Shown in pieces: positions 27,158 through 35,342 of a stretch of 38,812 nt of DNA. Source of the DNA: a virus; the IMG/VR virus record IMGVR_UViG_3300042731_004073, positions 1-38,812 of that record; one strand, given 5' to 3'. The stretch's first letter is position 1, and each line of letters begins with the position of its first letter. Under the pieces are notes generated by a model. The model saw only the letters and a program-made list of their open reading frames with translations. It had not been told where the DNA came from and searched no databases. Made by a program: the position numbers and the translations under genes.

Positions 27158-29034
27158 TGTCCTATAAACTTAATAAAACAGATGGATCTTTATTAGTAGA
27201 ACTAATAGACGGAAGATTAGATACTACATCCGCTGATATTGCACTGATAGGAAAAAACTATCAAGGTTTTGGTGAAAGTATTAACGAAAACTTTATTAAA
27301 ATGTTGGAAAACTTTTCTAACACAACTGCACCTAGTAAGCCTATAACAGGACAACTTTGGTATGATACTGCCGAAGGTAGATTAAAAATTTACGACGGTA
27401 TAACGTTTAGAAGCACAGACAGTACAATATATTCAAGTTCGCAACCAAATGAACTTATCGAAGGCGACATATGGATTGATGGTTCAAAAGATCAAATGTT
27501 TTTTTGGAACGGCACTGAAACAATTCTTGTAGGACCAAATTATACAAAAAATCAATTACGTACCGGCGATGTAGTAGAAACAATTAGAGATACATTAGGT
27601 CAAAACAAAGTTATCACAAAACGTTATTTAAATGGTAGTATAGTAGGTATTGAATCAAAAGCACAGTTTACTCCATTTCCGGCTATCTCCGGTTTTACCA
27701 CAATTGATGTTGGATTTAATGTAAGCACAGCGTATCCTGATTATGCATTCCACGGTAAAGCCGACTCAGCAGAAAATTTAATTGGACTAGGTGGGCAATT
27801 ATATGATTATACCAGTTTTTTAAGCACTGACTTTGGCGGTACTGTAAAAGCAGAAACTAGATTTGCAACTAACGACGGTATTATAATAGGTGATAACGAC
27901 AATTTACGAATTAAGGTACAAGGAACAAACACGGTAATTACAAACGTTAAACCTGACTATGATCTAAAAATTGCTTTAACAGAAACTGCTGGACCAAATA
28001 ATGAATTTGATGCATTATATTTTGATGCCAGTATGAAACGTATAGGTGTATTCAAAACCGGATTGCCTGAATATACATTTGATGTTGCTGGTGATATGCG
28101 AATTACAGGTGATTTAATTGTAGAAGGTGATACAGTTGCATTAGAAGTACAAACACTAAGAGTTGAAGACAAGCAAATTGAATTAGGCAGAGGAGACGAT
28201 AGTACACATATCAAATATACGCAAGCTGATGATTCTGGACTGGTTGTTAGAGTTGACGACGGCGATGATATACGATGGACTTGGAGATCTGCAACAGAAG
28301 ATTGGACTAGTTCGCACGGTATCAATTTAGAAGTAGCAACAGATGCCTACTCGATTGATAGCTTAACAGTTTTATCTAAAAGAGCGCTAGGCGATACAGT
28401 TATAACAAGTAAACTTACTACTGTTGGCCAATTGGAAAGTTTAGCTGTTGGTAGTAGTTCTCAAACACATAAAATAACAATATCAGAAAATACAATTTAT
28501 TGTAGTACGGCATTGAATATTACATCAACTGGTGATATTACTTTTAATAACCAAGTGATAAAACAGGTTGCTACACCAGTAGATGCAACTGACGTTGCAA
28601 ACAAAAACTATGTGGATGTTTCATTAAATAGTCAGACAATTATTACAGGTATTGATGTTACAGGTTTAGGTGTTGATTATGCAGTAGGAACCTATGGAGA
28701 CGGAACTTGTGACGATCAACTTATTGTTGCAGTTACCGATTTGCTACAAGAAATCAGCCCTGCAAATTCTAGCAGAAATGGAACAGTAGCAAAAATCCAC
28801 GCAGTAAATTACGAAGCAACTACTGATCCAATTGACGTAAATAGTGAAATAAACAAAACATTAGAAGCTGTTGATAGCAACGGTGTACAAAACGTAAACG
28901 TACTTAGAGATATCACAATCAATGATCCAACTGCTACTGTTAATTTAACAGTGACACGTCTGATTATTACTGTAGAAATAAATGCAGGACTTTGGGATCC
29001 AAACACAGGTACAATTGCAGCATCAGCACTATAA
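27157..29034 (+). CDS. Tail fibre 2, paralogue with a different C-terminus
   Basis: The N-terminal half of this 625-residue protein repeats the pattern of fibre 1: NFIKMLENFSNTT, GQLWYDTAEGRLKIYDG, then GDIWIDGSKDQMFFWNG and ILVGPNYTKN. The middle has fibre repeats around LRVEDKQIELGRGDDS (about residues 333-348). A DATDVANKNYVD motif (about 475-486) is a common phage-fibre element. The C-terminal 130 residues lack the collar domain and end in strands such as TVTRLIITVEINAGLWDP. It overlaps fibre 1 by one base. I infer a second fibre or a fibre shaft/adaptor using the same attachment site through the shared N-terminus. Confidence 0.75.
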   Translation: MSYKLNKTDGSLLVELIDGRLDTTSADIALIGKNYQGFGESINENFIKMLENFSNTTAPSKPITGQLWYDTAEGRLKIYDGITFRSTDSTIYSSSQPNELIEGDIWIDGSKDQMFFWNGTETILVGPNYTKNQLRTGDVVETIRDTLGQNKVITKRYLNGSIVGIESKAQFTPFPAISGFTTIDVGFNVSTAYPDYAFHGKADSAENLIGLGGQLYDYTSFLSTDFGGTVKAETRFATNDGIIIGDNDNLRIKVQGTNTVITNVKPDYDLKIALTETAGPNNEFDALYFDASMKRIGVFKTGLPEYTFDVAGDMRITGDLIVEGDTVALEVQTLRVEDKQIELGRGDDSTHIKYTQADDSGLVVRVDDGDDIRWTWRSATEDWTSSHGINLEVATDAYSIDSLTVLSKRALGDTVITSKLTTVGQLESLAVGSSSQTHKITISENTIYCSTALNITSTGDITFNNQVIKQVATPVDATDVANKNYVDVSLNSQTIITGIDVTGLGVDYAVGTYGDGTCDDQLIVAVTDLLQEISPANSSRNGTVAKIHAVNYEATTDPIDVNSEINKTLEAVDSNGVQNVNVLRDITINDPTATVNLTVTRLIITVEINAGLWDPNTGTIAASAL

Positions 29035-29036
29035 CG

Positions 29037-29043
29037 ATAAATA
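29037..29043 (+). promoter_or_regulatory. T4-type late promoter for tail fibre 3
   Basis: ATAAATA lies just after the fibre 2 stop (29032-29034). Transcription would start near 29049, with the GAGGA ribosome binding site at 29054-29058 and the ATG at 29068. Confidence 0.55.
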
Positions 29044-29067
29044 ACATAAGCACGAGGAATAACAATA

Positions 29068-30597
29068 ATGGCATATATTGTAAACAGATTTAACGGTACT
29101 CAACTTACAGTAGTTGAAGACGGAACAATTGATCAAACAACAGACATAAAGTTTGTTGGTAGAAACTATAGTGGTTATGGTGAAGTACAAAATGAAAACT
29201 ATCTACATTTGTTAGAAAACTTTTCAGGAACTAGTGCTCCAGTTAAAGCACTAGACGGGCAAGTATGGTACGATGCAAGCACAACCAAACTAAAATTTTA
29301 CACAGGCAGTGCTTGGAAAACAGCAGGCGGCACAGAAGTTAGTGCAATTGAACCAGCTGGTTTAGACGAAGGCGATTTATGGTGGAGTAGTACAAGTAAT
29401 CAGTTGTACGGCAAAACTGGTGCAGGCGAATTTATCCTCGTAGGTCCGCAAGCAGCAGGCAGCGGTACTACTCAAATGCTTAGTGTTAATGTTTTAGATA
29501 ATGCCGATAATGAAAAAACAATAATTGTTGCACTAATTAATGACGTAGCAGTTTATACAATTTCAAATGAAGAATTTACTCTCAAAACTGATCAACCAGA
29601 CGGTGTTCCAGCTTTAACTGGTTTTAGTTTAATTAAAAGAGGTATGACACTTGTAAATAGTGCAACAGGTTTAACAAAAAATAATTTAGATGAATATATC
29701 AGCGGTGCAACTAATGAGCCAATTTTTTGGGGAACTGCAAATGATGCTCTAAGATTAGGTGGCACATTATATACTGATTTCCTAAAAAATACTGATACTA
29801 TAAGTTTTGGTGATGCAGGTTTTACAGTAGGTGATTCACCTGCTGATAATTTAAGAATATCTATCGAAGGATCTAATAATAACGCTCTTTTTAATAATAA
29901 AGGACCTAAAATTATTTTTGGAGCATCACAAGCAGGCGAAACTCCAACAGCTATTGTTAGTATACGAAACGTTGCGGGAGAAATAAAAGGGTTGTATCCT
30001 GAAGCTGATGCAGTTTATAATATTGGTGCAACAGGTTCAACCTTTGCAGAAATCTATGCCACTACGTTTAGAGGTACAGCAGATAAAGCAACGACAGTAG
30101 ATGTAGGCGGTACAGGACGTAGTGCAAGCACAGCCGCAGGTGCTAATACTGTAGCAGTTAGAGATGGAAGTGGAGATTTAACAGCAAGATTTTTCAATGG
30201 TACTGCAATTAAAGCACAATATGCTGATTTAGCAGAAAAATATACAACTGAAGAAGAATATCCTGTAGGAACAGCGGTTGCTGTTGCAAAGCCTAGATAT
30301 AGTGCAGAACAAGATATTAGTGCCGAAGCTAGAGCTTGTAAATCAAGTGATTTAGCATTTGGTGTTGTTAGTGGTAAACCTGCATATTTAATGAATGCAG
30401 ATGCTGATGGACAGGCTATTGCACTTAAAGGTAGAGTACCAGTTCGTTGCACAGGAGTTGTTTCAAAAGGCGAACCAGTATATGCTTGGGATAACGGAGT
30501 TTGTACAACAACTGCAACTAGAGCATTAGTAGGTGTTGCGTTAGAAACAAATACAGATGAAGGTGAAAAATTAGTAGAGTGTGTGCTGAAAGTATAA
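29068..30597 (+). CDS. Tail fibre 3, paralogue ending in a YADLAEKY-type domain
   Basis: This 509-residue fibre shares the N-terminal block of fibres 1 and 2 (NYLHLLENFSGTS, GQVWYDASTTKLKFYTG, GDLWWSSTSNQLYGKTG, FILVGPQAAG). A linker with the fibre motif YPEADAVYNIGATGSTFAEI (about residues 311-330) leads to a C-terminal domain starting YADLAEKYTTEEEYPVGTAV (about 385). It then has strands including VPVRCTGVVSKGEPVYAWDN and ends VECVLKV. YADLAE(K/N)Y domains are common at the ends of marine phage fibres, often after an intramolecular chaperone or collar-like segment; no autocleavage site is evident here. It is transcribed from its own late promoter. Confidence 0.75.
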   Translation: MAYIVNRFNGTQLTVVEDGTIDQTTDIKFVGRNYSGYGEVQNENYLHLLENFSGTSAPVKALDGQVWYDASTTKLKFYTGSAWKTAGGTEVSAIEPAGLDEGDLWWSSTSNQLYGKTGAGEFILVGPQAAGSGTTQMLSVNVLDNADNEKTIIVALINDVAVYTISNEEFTLKTDQPDGVPALTGFSLIKRGMTLVNSATGLTKNNLDEYISGATNEPIFWGTANDALRLGGTLYTDFLKNTDTISFGDAGFTVGDSPADNLRISIEGSNNNALFNNKGPKIIFGASQAGETPTAIVSIRNVAGEIKGLYPEADAVYNIGATGSTFAEIYATTFRGTADKATTVDVGGTGRSASTAAGANTVAVRDGSGDLTARFFNGTAIKAQYADLAEKYTTEEEYPVGTAVAVAKPRYSAEQDISAEARACKSSDLAFGVVSGKPAYLMNADADGQAIALKGRVPVRCTGVVSKGEPVYAWDNGVCTTTATRALVGVALETNTDEGEKLVECVLKV

Positions 30598-30600
30598 GTA
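30593..30600 (+). promoter_or_regulatory. Variant T4-type late promoter (TATAAGTA)
   Basis: TATAAGTA differs from the TATAAATA consensus by one base and overlaps the fibre 3 stop codon (30595-30597). The downstream bases CATTAGGAGA give an AGGAGA ribosome binding site (30605-30610) six bases before the ATG at 30616, the same compact arrangement as the other late promoters. Confidence 0.45.
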
Positions 30601-30615
30601 CATTAGGAGACAATA

Positions 30616-31527
30616 ATGGCAGAAATAATTTCAGCAGCAAGATACAATGAATTACAAGGAAGAATAGCAGCACTGTTAGGACCTGGATCAGGTGATAAAG
30701 GTTACAATCAAACTGTTTCGTCAACTAGTCAACCGGTAGCTACCGTAATATTAGCAAATCATATGAATGACGTGTATAATGATTTTGAAAAAGTATACGT
30801 GCATATCAACGGCACATTGCCTACAACTATTGAAACAGTCACCACCGATGATGAAATTACTGAAGATTTGTACGCAGCCTATGAAACACTGATAGTTGAT
30901 TTAGAAACTGATAGATTTTTAATAGCAGTCTCTGAGGCAGCTACCGAGTCTTCCGGAGTAAATAGTCAAAAAAGTGGATTATCTACTCCGTGGGGTGGAA
31001 CTTCTATGCCACAGCAAATTAATCATACAGTGGATGTAAGTTTTACAAGCGCAAATGCAAGAAGATGTTTTTTTAATGCAGGCGGACAAATTAGATTTGA
31101 CGCAAGTTTAGATATTTCTGATATTCCAGCAGATACAAATTTAGCCAAAAACCAAGACTGGCAAACTATGCTTAGTAATTCAGGACAAATTCAATTCAAA
31201 CGAAATGAAACTACAAATAATAATCCTGGAAGCGGAATAGCTTACAGTATAGGTAATGAAGATCTTACATCTGCATATCAAACTATCTATCTAAAAGAAG
31301 GCGACCCTAGCGGTACATACTCAGAAAATCAATGGTATATCGAAGCTAGAGAAAAAAATCCAACTACTATTACTTTTAACGTTGTATTCTGGGATCAAGA
31401 TGTTGGAAACGGTGGCGCTGATGAATATGTAGCAGGTCTTCTTACAAGTGCTATATCGCATCTACGTGCAGATGGTTCTTATGTTGATACTCCTGCTCCA
31501 AGTTATACAAAAACAAGTGATTTATAA
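30616..31527 (+). CDS. Putative tail-associated structural protein/adhesin A
   Basis: The N-terminus of this 303-residue protein (EIISAARYNELQGRIAALLG, then GSGDKGYNQTV) is of a type I associate with virion structural proteins of marine phages: a helical start followed by a GYxQ turn. The C-terminal half (about residues 120-300) is a beta domain: WGGTSMPQQINHTVDVSFTS, RRCFFNAGGQIRFDASLD, a WQTMLSNSGQIQF strand and IEAREKNPTTITFNVVFWDQ. The next gene has the same arrangement (NHTVDVSF/THEVTVDF; FNAGGQIRF/LAAGGEILF; WQTMLSNSGQIQF/WAQVLSDSGTVRF), so the two are paralogues. I infer a fibre tip or baseplate decoration protein. A sigma70-like promoter begins one base after its stop. Confidence 0.6.
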   Translation: MAEIISAARYNELQGRIAALLGPGSGDKGYNQTVSSTSQPVATVILANHMNDVYNDFEKVYVHINGTLPTTIETVTTDDEITEDLYAAYETLIVDLETDRFLIAVSEAATESSGVNSQKSGLSTPWGGTSMPQQINHTVDVSFTSANARRCFFNAGGQIRFDASLDISDIPADTNLAKNQDWQTMLSNSGQIQFKRNETTNNNPGSGIAYSIGNEDLTSAYQTIYLKEGDPSGTYSENQWYIEAREKNPTTITFNVVFWDQDVGNGGADEYVAGLLTSAISHLRADGSYVDTPAPSYTKTSDL

Positions 31528-31556
31528 TTGACAAATATACAAAAAAGTGCTAACAT
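31528..31556 (+). promoter_or_regulatory. Sigma70-like promoter before adhesin B
   Basis: TTGACA (31528-31533) and TAACAT (31551-31556) are 17 bases apart; the -35 is perfect and the -10 matches four of six bases. It lies in a 46-base gap before the gene at 31574, which has an AAAGGA ribosome binding site at 31562-31567. Confidence 0.55.
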
Positions 31557-31573
31557 AAGCTAAAGGATTTTTA

Positions 31574-32722
31574 ATGGCAGTAAACACACCAATATTAGCG
31601 TCACATTATAATGCAATTAGAGAACTAATTGCAGGTAGACTTGGTAACGTGAGCGTATACAATCAGTATGGATCGCTAACAACACCTTTGACTACAAGTG
31701 GCGGCTATGGACGTGGATTTACTAGTGGCATAGTTGTTGGTGGAAGCACACCTGGTGTAAGTGATATTGTTACAGAAGATCAACATTTCAATTTATGGCT
31801 AGATTTACAAGCTGGATATAATCATTGTTATGGTGCAATCAGTGCCGAAATTTCACCAACTGAATTTGAAGGTAAAACTACCTATCCTAATCTTGCTGAT
31901 TTTGCAAATAGAGATCCTATTGCTTGGCAACACAAACTTGACTTAGACACAATAGCAGATGATGTACTAGCATTCAATCACGATACAACAGAATTTCCTA
32001 GTTCTAGCTTTACAGGATTAGAACCTTTAGAAACTTCTGGTGGTGCAAGCACCTCCAGCACTAGAACTGCTGCTTGGGGTGGATCCGGATCTACTAATCC
32101 AATTACTCACGAAGTTACTGTAGATTTTGGGAGTCATAATGCTTTGATTTATTTCTTAGCAGCAGGTGGAGAAATATTATTCCAATCTAGCGCAACAGGT
32201 GGAACAACTGGTACACTTTACAGTAAAGATTGGGATTGGGCACAAGTTTTAAGCGATAGCGGAACAGTAAGATTTAGAAGACGCAATCAAACTGCTTGGG
32301 TATGTGAAGCAATCAGTCCAGGAAGCGGAACTGGATATGACGCAGCAACAATAGGCAGTGGTACAAGTTGGACAAAAGTTTTTGAGAAGCAAGGTGGCGG
32401 CAGGTCAGGCGGTAATCCAGGTGTTATTCCTGTTGCACAAATTTATGATGATAACTTTTTTAGAATATATGCACGTACAAATAATGCATTTGCTAGTGCG
32501 ACAGCCTTGCAATTTAAAATTGAATTTGATGACGGCGATACTGGTACTGGCGGTCAGGCAGCAGATGGATTTATTGGTCCAAAAACTGACGAAAATGTTA
32601 CTGCAACTATCACAAGCACAGTGTATACAAAAACACCAAATAGCACATTTGTATACGACGGTGTAACTTATAATGGAATAGTTTTGCCAGTGCCAACCGG
32701 AACACTTAATTCAAACTTATAA
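31574..32722 (+). CDS. Putative tail-associated structural protein/adhesin B (paralogue of A)
   Basis: This 382-residue protein has the same plan as the preceding one: helical start TPILASHYNAIRELIAGRLG, a VYNQYGS turn, and a C-terminal beta domain with NPITHEVTVDFGSHNALIYF, LAAGGEILFQSS, WDWAQVLSDSGTVRFRRRNQ and ALQFKIEFDDGDTGTGGQAA. It is longer than A mainly through Ser/Thr/Gly-rich linkers (about residues 150-175). No enzymatic motif is visible. An adhesive or decorative virion role is inferred from the paralogue and from position after the fibres. As with A, a TTATAATTGACAAA sequence spans its stop codon and forms the -35 of the next promoter. Confidence 0.58.
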   Translation: MAVNTPILASHYNAIRELIAGRLGNVSVYNQYGSLTTPLTTSGGYGRGFTSGIVVGGSTPGVSDIVTEDQHFNLWLDLQAGYNHCYGAISAEISPTEFEGKTTYPNLADFANRDPIAWQHKLDLDTIADDVLAFNHDTTEFPSSSFTGLEPLETSGGASTSSTRTAAWGGSGSTNPITHEVTVDFGSHNALIYFLAAGGEILFQSSATGGTTGTLYSKDWDWAQVLSDSGTVRFRRRNQTAWVCEAISPGSGTGYDAATIGSGTSWTKVFEKQGGGRSGGNPGVIPVAQIYDDNFFRIYARTNNAFASATALQFKIEFDDGDTGTGGQAADGFIGPKTDENVTATITSTVYTKTPNSTFVYDGVTYNGIVLPVPTGTLNSNL

Positions 32723-32751
32723 TTGACAAACTGCTTTTTTTAATATATACT
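32723..32751 (+). promoter_or_regulatory. Strong sigma70-like promoter for the glycosyltransferase/radical SAM operon
   Basis: TTGACA (32723-32728) and TATACT (32746-32751) are 17 bases apart, with a perfect -35 and a five-of-six -10. Transcription would start near 32758, a few bases before the ribosome binding site of the gene at 32774. No TAAATA late core is seen in this gap, so the downstream group is likely expressed by host-type polymerase, that is, early. Confidence 0.75.
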
Positions 32752-32762
32752 ACTACGTACTT

Positions 32763-32768
32763 AGGAGG
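32763..32768 (+). promoter_or_regulatory. Perfect Shine-Dalgarno sequence
   Basis: AGGAGG sits five bases before the ATG at 32774 and is the strongest ribosome binding site seen in the window. It fixes the start of the small gene that opens the operon. Confidence 0.8.
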
Positions 32769-32773
32769 TATAT

Positions 32774-33121
32774 ATGGACGAGCGTCTTCAAAAAGCATTA
32801 GATCATAGTAACTACATGATTACACTTAACAATCAAAAGAGATTGTTAAAAGAACAGTACAAAGAAAATCTTGTTTATTATTATAACGGCGGTCAATTTA
32901 CAGTTACTCAAGAACTTATCAGTTTTTGTCAAAGTTTGGTAAATTTGGAACAAGATAGCACAATTCTAATCGATGACAATGATTTACCAATTATGGTAGA
33001 TAATTTAAAAGAATTTGCAAATGAAGTTTACACTACTTATTTTGAATGCTCTAACAAATACCTAAACGAATATTCTAAATTGAAGAAAAATAGAACAGTA
33101 GAAAGTATTGTTGAACTATGA
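32774..33121 (+). CDS. Small unknown protein opening the modification operon
   Basis: I do not recognise this 115-residue protein. It is charged and probably mostly helical: DERLQKALDHSNYMITLNNQ, then a short YYYNGGQFTVTQELI turn and a second helical part ending NKYLNEYSKLKKNRTVESIV. This heptad-like pattern suggests a small coiled-coil protein. It has no membrane segment, no cysteine pairs for metal binding and no catalytic motif. It is first behind the sigma70-like promoter with a perfect Shine-Dalgarno, so it should be made strongly. Its stop overlaps the next start (ATGA), linking it to the first glycosyltransferase. Similar small proteins occur near structural genes in T4-like phages, but I cannot assign a role. 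Confidence 0.65.
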   Translation: MDERLQKALDHSNYMITLNNQKRLLKEQYKENLVYYYNGGQFTVTQELISFCQSLVNLEQDSTILIDDNDLPIMVDNLKEFANEVYTTYFECSNKYLNEYSKLKKNRTVESIVEL

Positions 33122-33957
33122 CCAAAGGTGTTTTGCTTTTTGCAAACAATAATGGCACATTAAATTATGTAAAACAAGCACATTATCTAGCAAAGCGTAT
33201 AAAAAAGTATTTAAATTTACCAACTAGTGTAGTTACTAATATTGATATAGAATCTAAATATCCTGAATATTTAGAAACTTTTGATTTGGTAATAAATGAT
33301 TTGAATAGTTATAATAACACTAACAAGCGATATCATGACGGTGACTTATATAATGTCACTGGAAAATTTTATAATAAAAGTCGTGTAAATTCTTACAATC
33401 TATCTCCGTATGATGAAACTATTGTAATGGATACTGATTATATAATTTGTAATGATATACTTAACAATTGTTTTGTACAGCAAAAAGATCTTTTGCTGTA
33501 CAAAGATGCAGTTCATATAGGCACATACACAGGAACATCAGAATTTATGCGCATAAGTGATACTAGTGTAGAGTTTTATTGGGCTACTGTTTTCTTTTTT
33601 AGAAAAACAAAACAAACTAAAATATTCTTTGATTTGTTGCAACATATAGAAGAAAACTATATGCATTATAGAAGTATGTATCAATTCCGTACAACAGTAT
33701 TTAGAAATGATTTTGCATTTAGTATTGCAATTCATATTATGAATGGTTATAAACAAGGCAATTTTGCTGGAAAATTACCTGGAACAAAATTTTATGCCAT
33801 TGATAAAGACGTTTTGATAGATATTATAGACGATGAAATTAAAATACTTGTACAAAAAACAAATCGTTTAGGAGAATATACTGCTGTAAAAACCAAAGGT
33901 ACTAATTTACACGTAATGAATAAATTTAGTCTGGAGCGAATAATTGACAACAAATAA
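33118..33957 (+). CDS. GT-A-type glycosyltransferase-like protein 1
   Basis: The N-terminal part of this 279-residue protein looks like a nucleotide-sugar-binding Rossmann-like half (GVLLFANNNGTLNYVKQAHY, then LPTSVVTN). ETIVMDTDYIICND carries a DTD motif at residues 105-107 after a hydrophobic strand, the usual metal/nucleotide-sugar site of GT-A enzymes such as GT8. Further on, ATVFFFRKTKQTKIFFDLLQ and FRNDFAFSIAIHIMNG resemble acceptor-side elements of that fold. No signal peptide or membrane helix is seen, so it should act in the cytoplasm. The start overlaps the upstream stop by four bases (ATGA). It is a diverged relative of the next gene. Sugar and acceptor are unknown. Confidence 0.6.
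   Translation: MTKGVLLFANNNGTLNYVKQAHYLAKRIKKYLNLPTSVVTNIDIESKYPEYLETFDLVINDLNSYNNTNKRYHDGDLYNVTGKFYNKSRVNSYNLSPYDETIVMDTDYIICNDILNNCFVQQKDLLLYKDAVHIGTYTGTSEFMRISDTSVEFYWATVFFFRKTKQTKIFFDLLQHIEENYMHYRSMYQFRTTVFRNDFAFSIAIHIMNGYKQGNFAGKLPGTKFYAIDKDVLIDIIDDEIKILVQKTNRLGEYTAVKTKGTNLHVMNKFSLERIIDNK
33933..33936 (+). promoter_or_regulatory. Ribosome binding site supporting a TTG start
   Basis: GGAG lies seven bases before the TTG at 33944, inside the 3' end of the previous gene. No in-frame ATG occurs near the conserved N-terminal strand (FTILAQNSDFDYI), so TTG is the best start for the second glycosyltransferase. Confidence 0.6.
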
Positions 33958-34792
33958 TTTTACAATACTTGCTCAAAACAGTGATTTTGATTATATTAGA
34001 CAAGCCTGTTTGGCTGCAATGAGTATTAAGGTAACTAACGAAAATAGCAGTATTTGTCTTGTTACTAACGATCCAGTACCAACTAAGTATAAACCTTTAT
34101 TTGATCATATTGTAGAAATACCGTGGGGCGATCACGCATCAGATGAACAATGGAAGGTTAGCAACCGTTGGAAAATTTATCACGCTACTCCATATACAGA
34201 AACTGCTGTAATTGACACTGATATGCTAATATTAGATGATTTATCTGTTTGGTTTGATTTTCTTAAAAATTATGATTTATTTTACACCAGTACTGTTTTT
34301 ACATATAGAGGTGAACAAGTCAAAAAAGATAGTTATTATAGAAAACATTTTTATAGGAATAATTTACCAGATTTGTACAATGGGTTTCATTACTTTAAAA
34401 AGAGTGATACGGCTCATGAATTTAATAATTGGTTAGAATTAATTACAAATAACTGGCAACAATTTTATAAACAAATTGATAACAAATTAAAACATTTGCC
34501 AGGACCGAGTATGGATTTGACTGCTGCAATAGCAAGCGTAATTATGGATAATGAAAATCTTATTACAAACAATAAAACTACATATCCAAGTTTTGTTCAT
34601 ATGAAATCTAAAGCACAAAATTGGAATGAAAATTTTCAATACAGATGGCAAGACAGAGTTGGTGTATACATTGACGAACAATTGAAAGTTAAGATTGGAA
34701 ATTATCAGCAAAATGGAATTTTACATTACACTGAAAAAGATTTTATAAATTTAGATATTATGAAAAAATATGAAAAGGTGTTAGGAATATAA
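33944..34792 (+). CDS. GT-A-type glycosyltransferase-like protein 2
   Basis: This 282-residue protein has the same layout as its upstream neighbour: FTILAQNSDFDYIRQACLAA, SICLVTNDPVPTKYKPLFDH, and a hydrophobic strand ending in DTD at residues 91-93 (TETAVIDTDMLILDDL). It continues with DLFYTSTVFTYRGEQ, a YNGFHYFKKSDTAHEFNNWL segment and a C-terminal PSMDLTAAIASVIMD region where GT8-like enzymes carry catalytic or acceptor residues. Translation appears to start at TTG 33944, overlapping the upstream gene by 14 bases. The two proteins probably arose by duplication and may add successive sugars. Cytoplasmic action is inferred from the lack of signal or membrane segments. Confidence 0.62.
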   Translation: MTTNNFTILAQNSDFDYIRQACLAAMSIKVTNENSSICLVTNDPVPTKYKPLFDHIVEIPWGDHASDEQWKVSNRWKIYHATPYTETAVIDTDMLILDDLSVWFDFLKNYDLFYTSTVFTYRGEQVKKDSYYRKHFYRNNLPDLYNGFHYFKKSDTAHEFNNWLELITNNWQQFYKQIDNKLKHLPGPSMDLTAAIASVIMDNENLITNNKTTYPSFVHMKSKAQNWNENFQYRWQDRVGVYIDEQLKVKIGNYQQNGILHYTEKDFINLDIMKKYEKVLGI

Positions 34793-34793
34793 A

Positions 34794-35342
34794 ATGAAAA
34801 TTACTCGTTATGTTTGTTTTGAAAACGACGGAACAATTTACAAAATTTCAAATAAACCTGACGATAGGTTTAAGCATTTAGAAGTTGATATTTCTGAAGT
34901 AGAAGATTTTATCACTGGTAAATTAAGTTTGTTAGAACACAAGGTTGAATTTGATTTTGTAGAAAAAAAGTATTCGATAAAAAATCAAAAACAAATTGAC
35001 GAAGATAAATTGATGTGGAGTTTTTTGTATGAAATTCCCACAAAAGTGCCTGATCAAAAACAAATAATTATTACCAAAGACAACAAAAAAAAGTGTTGGC
35101 GTTTAATGTTAGATGATGTTTTTGAATTAGATTTAGCCCAAGAAGGCATTAACGTAAATCTTAGTAATTACTATTTTAGTGTAACAAAGAAACACGACCC
35201 TAATGTACTTTATAGATTGTTAAGATTTACAAATGGCAATTATATACCGTTTAACGATGACTTTGAGTTTGACGGAACGCCTGTTTCTGTGTATACTACA
35301 CGTAGATTTGATTCTTATTATTATGAGGAAATAAATGACTAA
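34794..35342 (+). CDS. Unknown protein within the glycosyltransferase operon
   Basis: I do not recognise this 182-residue protein. It starts MKITRYVCFENDGTIYKISN, has an acidic, Lys-rich middle and two Trp-containing strands (DKLMWSFLYEIPTKV; NKKKCWRLMLDDVFELDL). It ends with a beta-rich segment FDGTPVSVYTTRRFDSYYYE. The alternating strands suggest a compact beta domain, possibly a binding or virion-associated protein rather than an enzyme; no nucleotide, metal or catalytic motif is evident. An AGGAA ribosome binding site precedes the ATG, one base after the previous stop, and the 3' end overlaps the next gene by eight bases, so it is embedded in the operon. Similar small beta proteins lie near fibre genes in other T4-like phages, but I cannot name a family. 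Confidence 0.6.
   Translation: MKITRYVCFENDGTIYKISNKPDDRFKHLEVDISEVEDFITGKLSLLEHKVEFDFVEKKYSIKNQKQIDEDKLMWSFLYEIPTKVPDQKQIIITKDNKKKCWRLMLDDVFELDLAQEGINVNLSNYYFSVTKKHDPNVLYRLLRFTNGNYIPFNDDFEFDGTPVSVYTTRRFDSYYYEEIND

Noticed and set aside
33943-33948. TTGACA at the start of glycosyltransferase 2 as a promoter
   Set aside because: No acceptable -10 box occurs 16-18 bases downstream; the hexamer is the TTG-ACA start of the gene.
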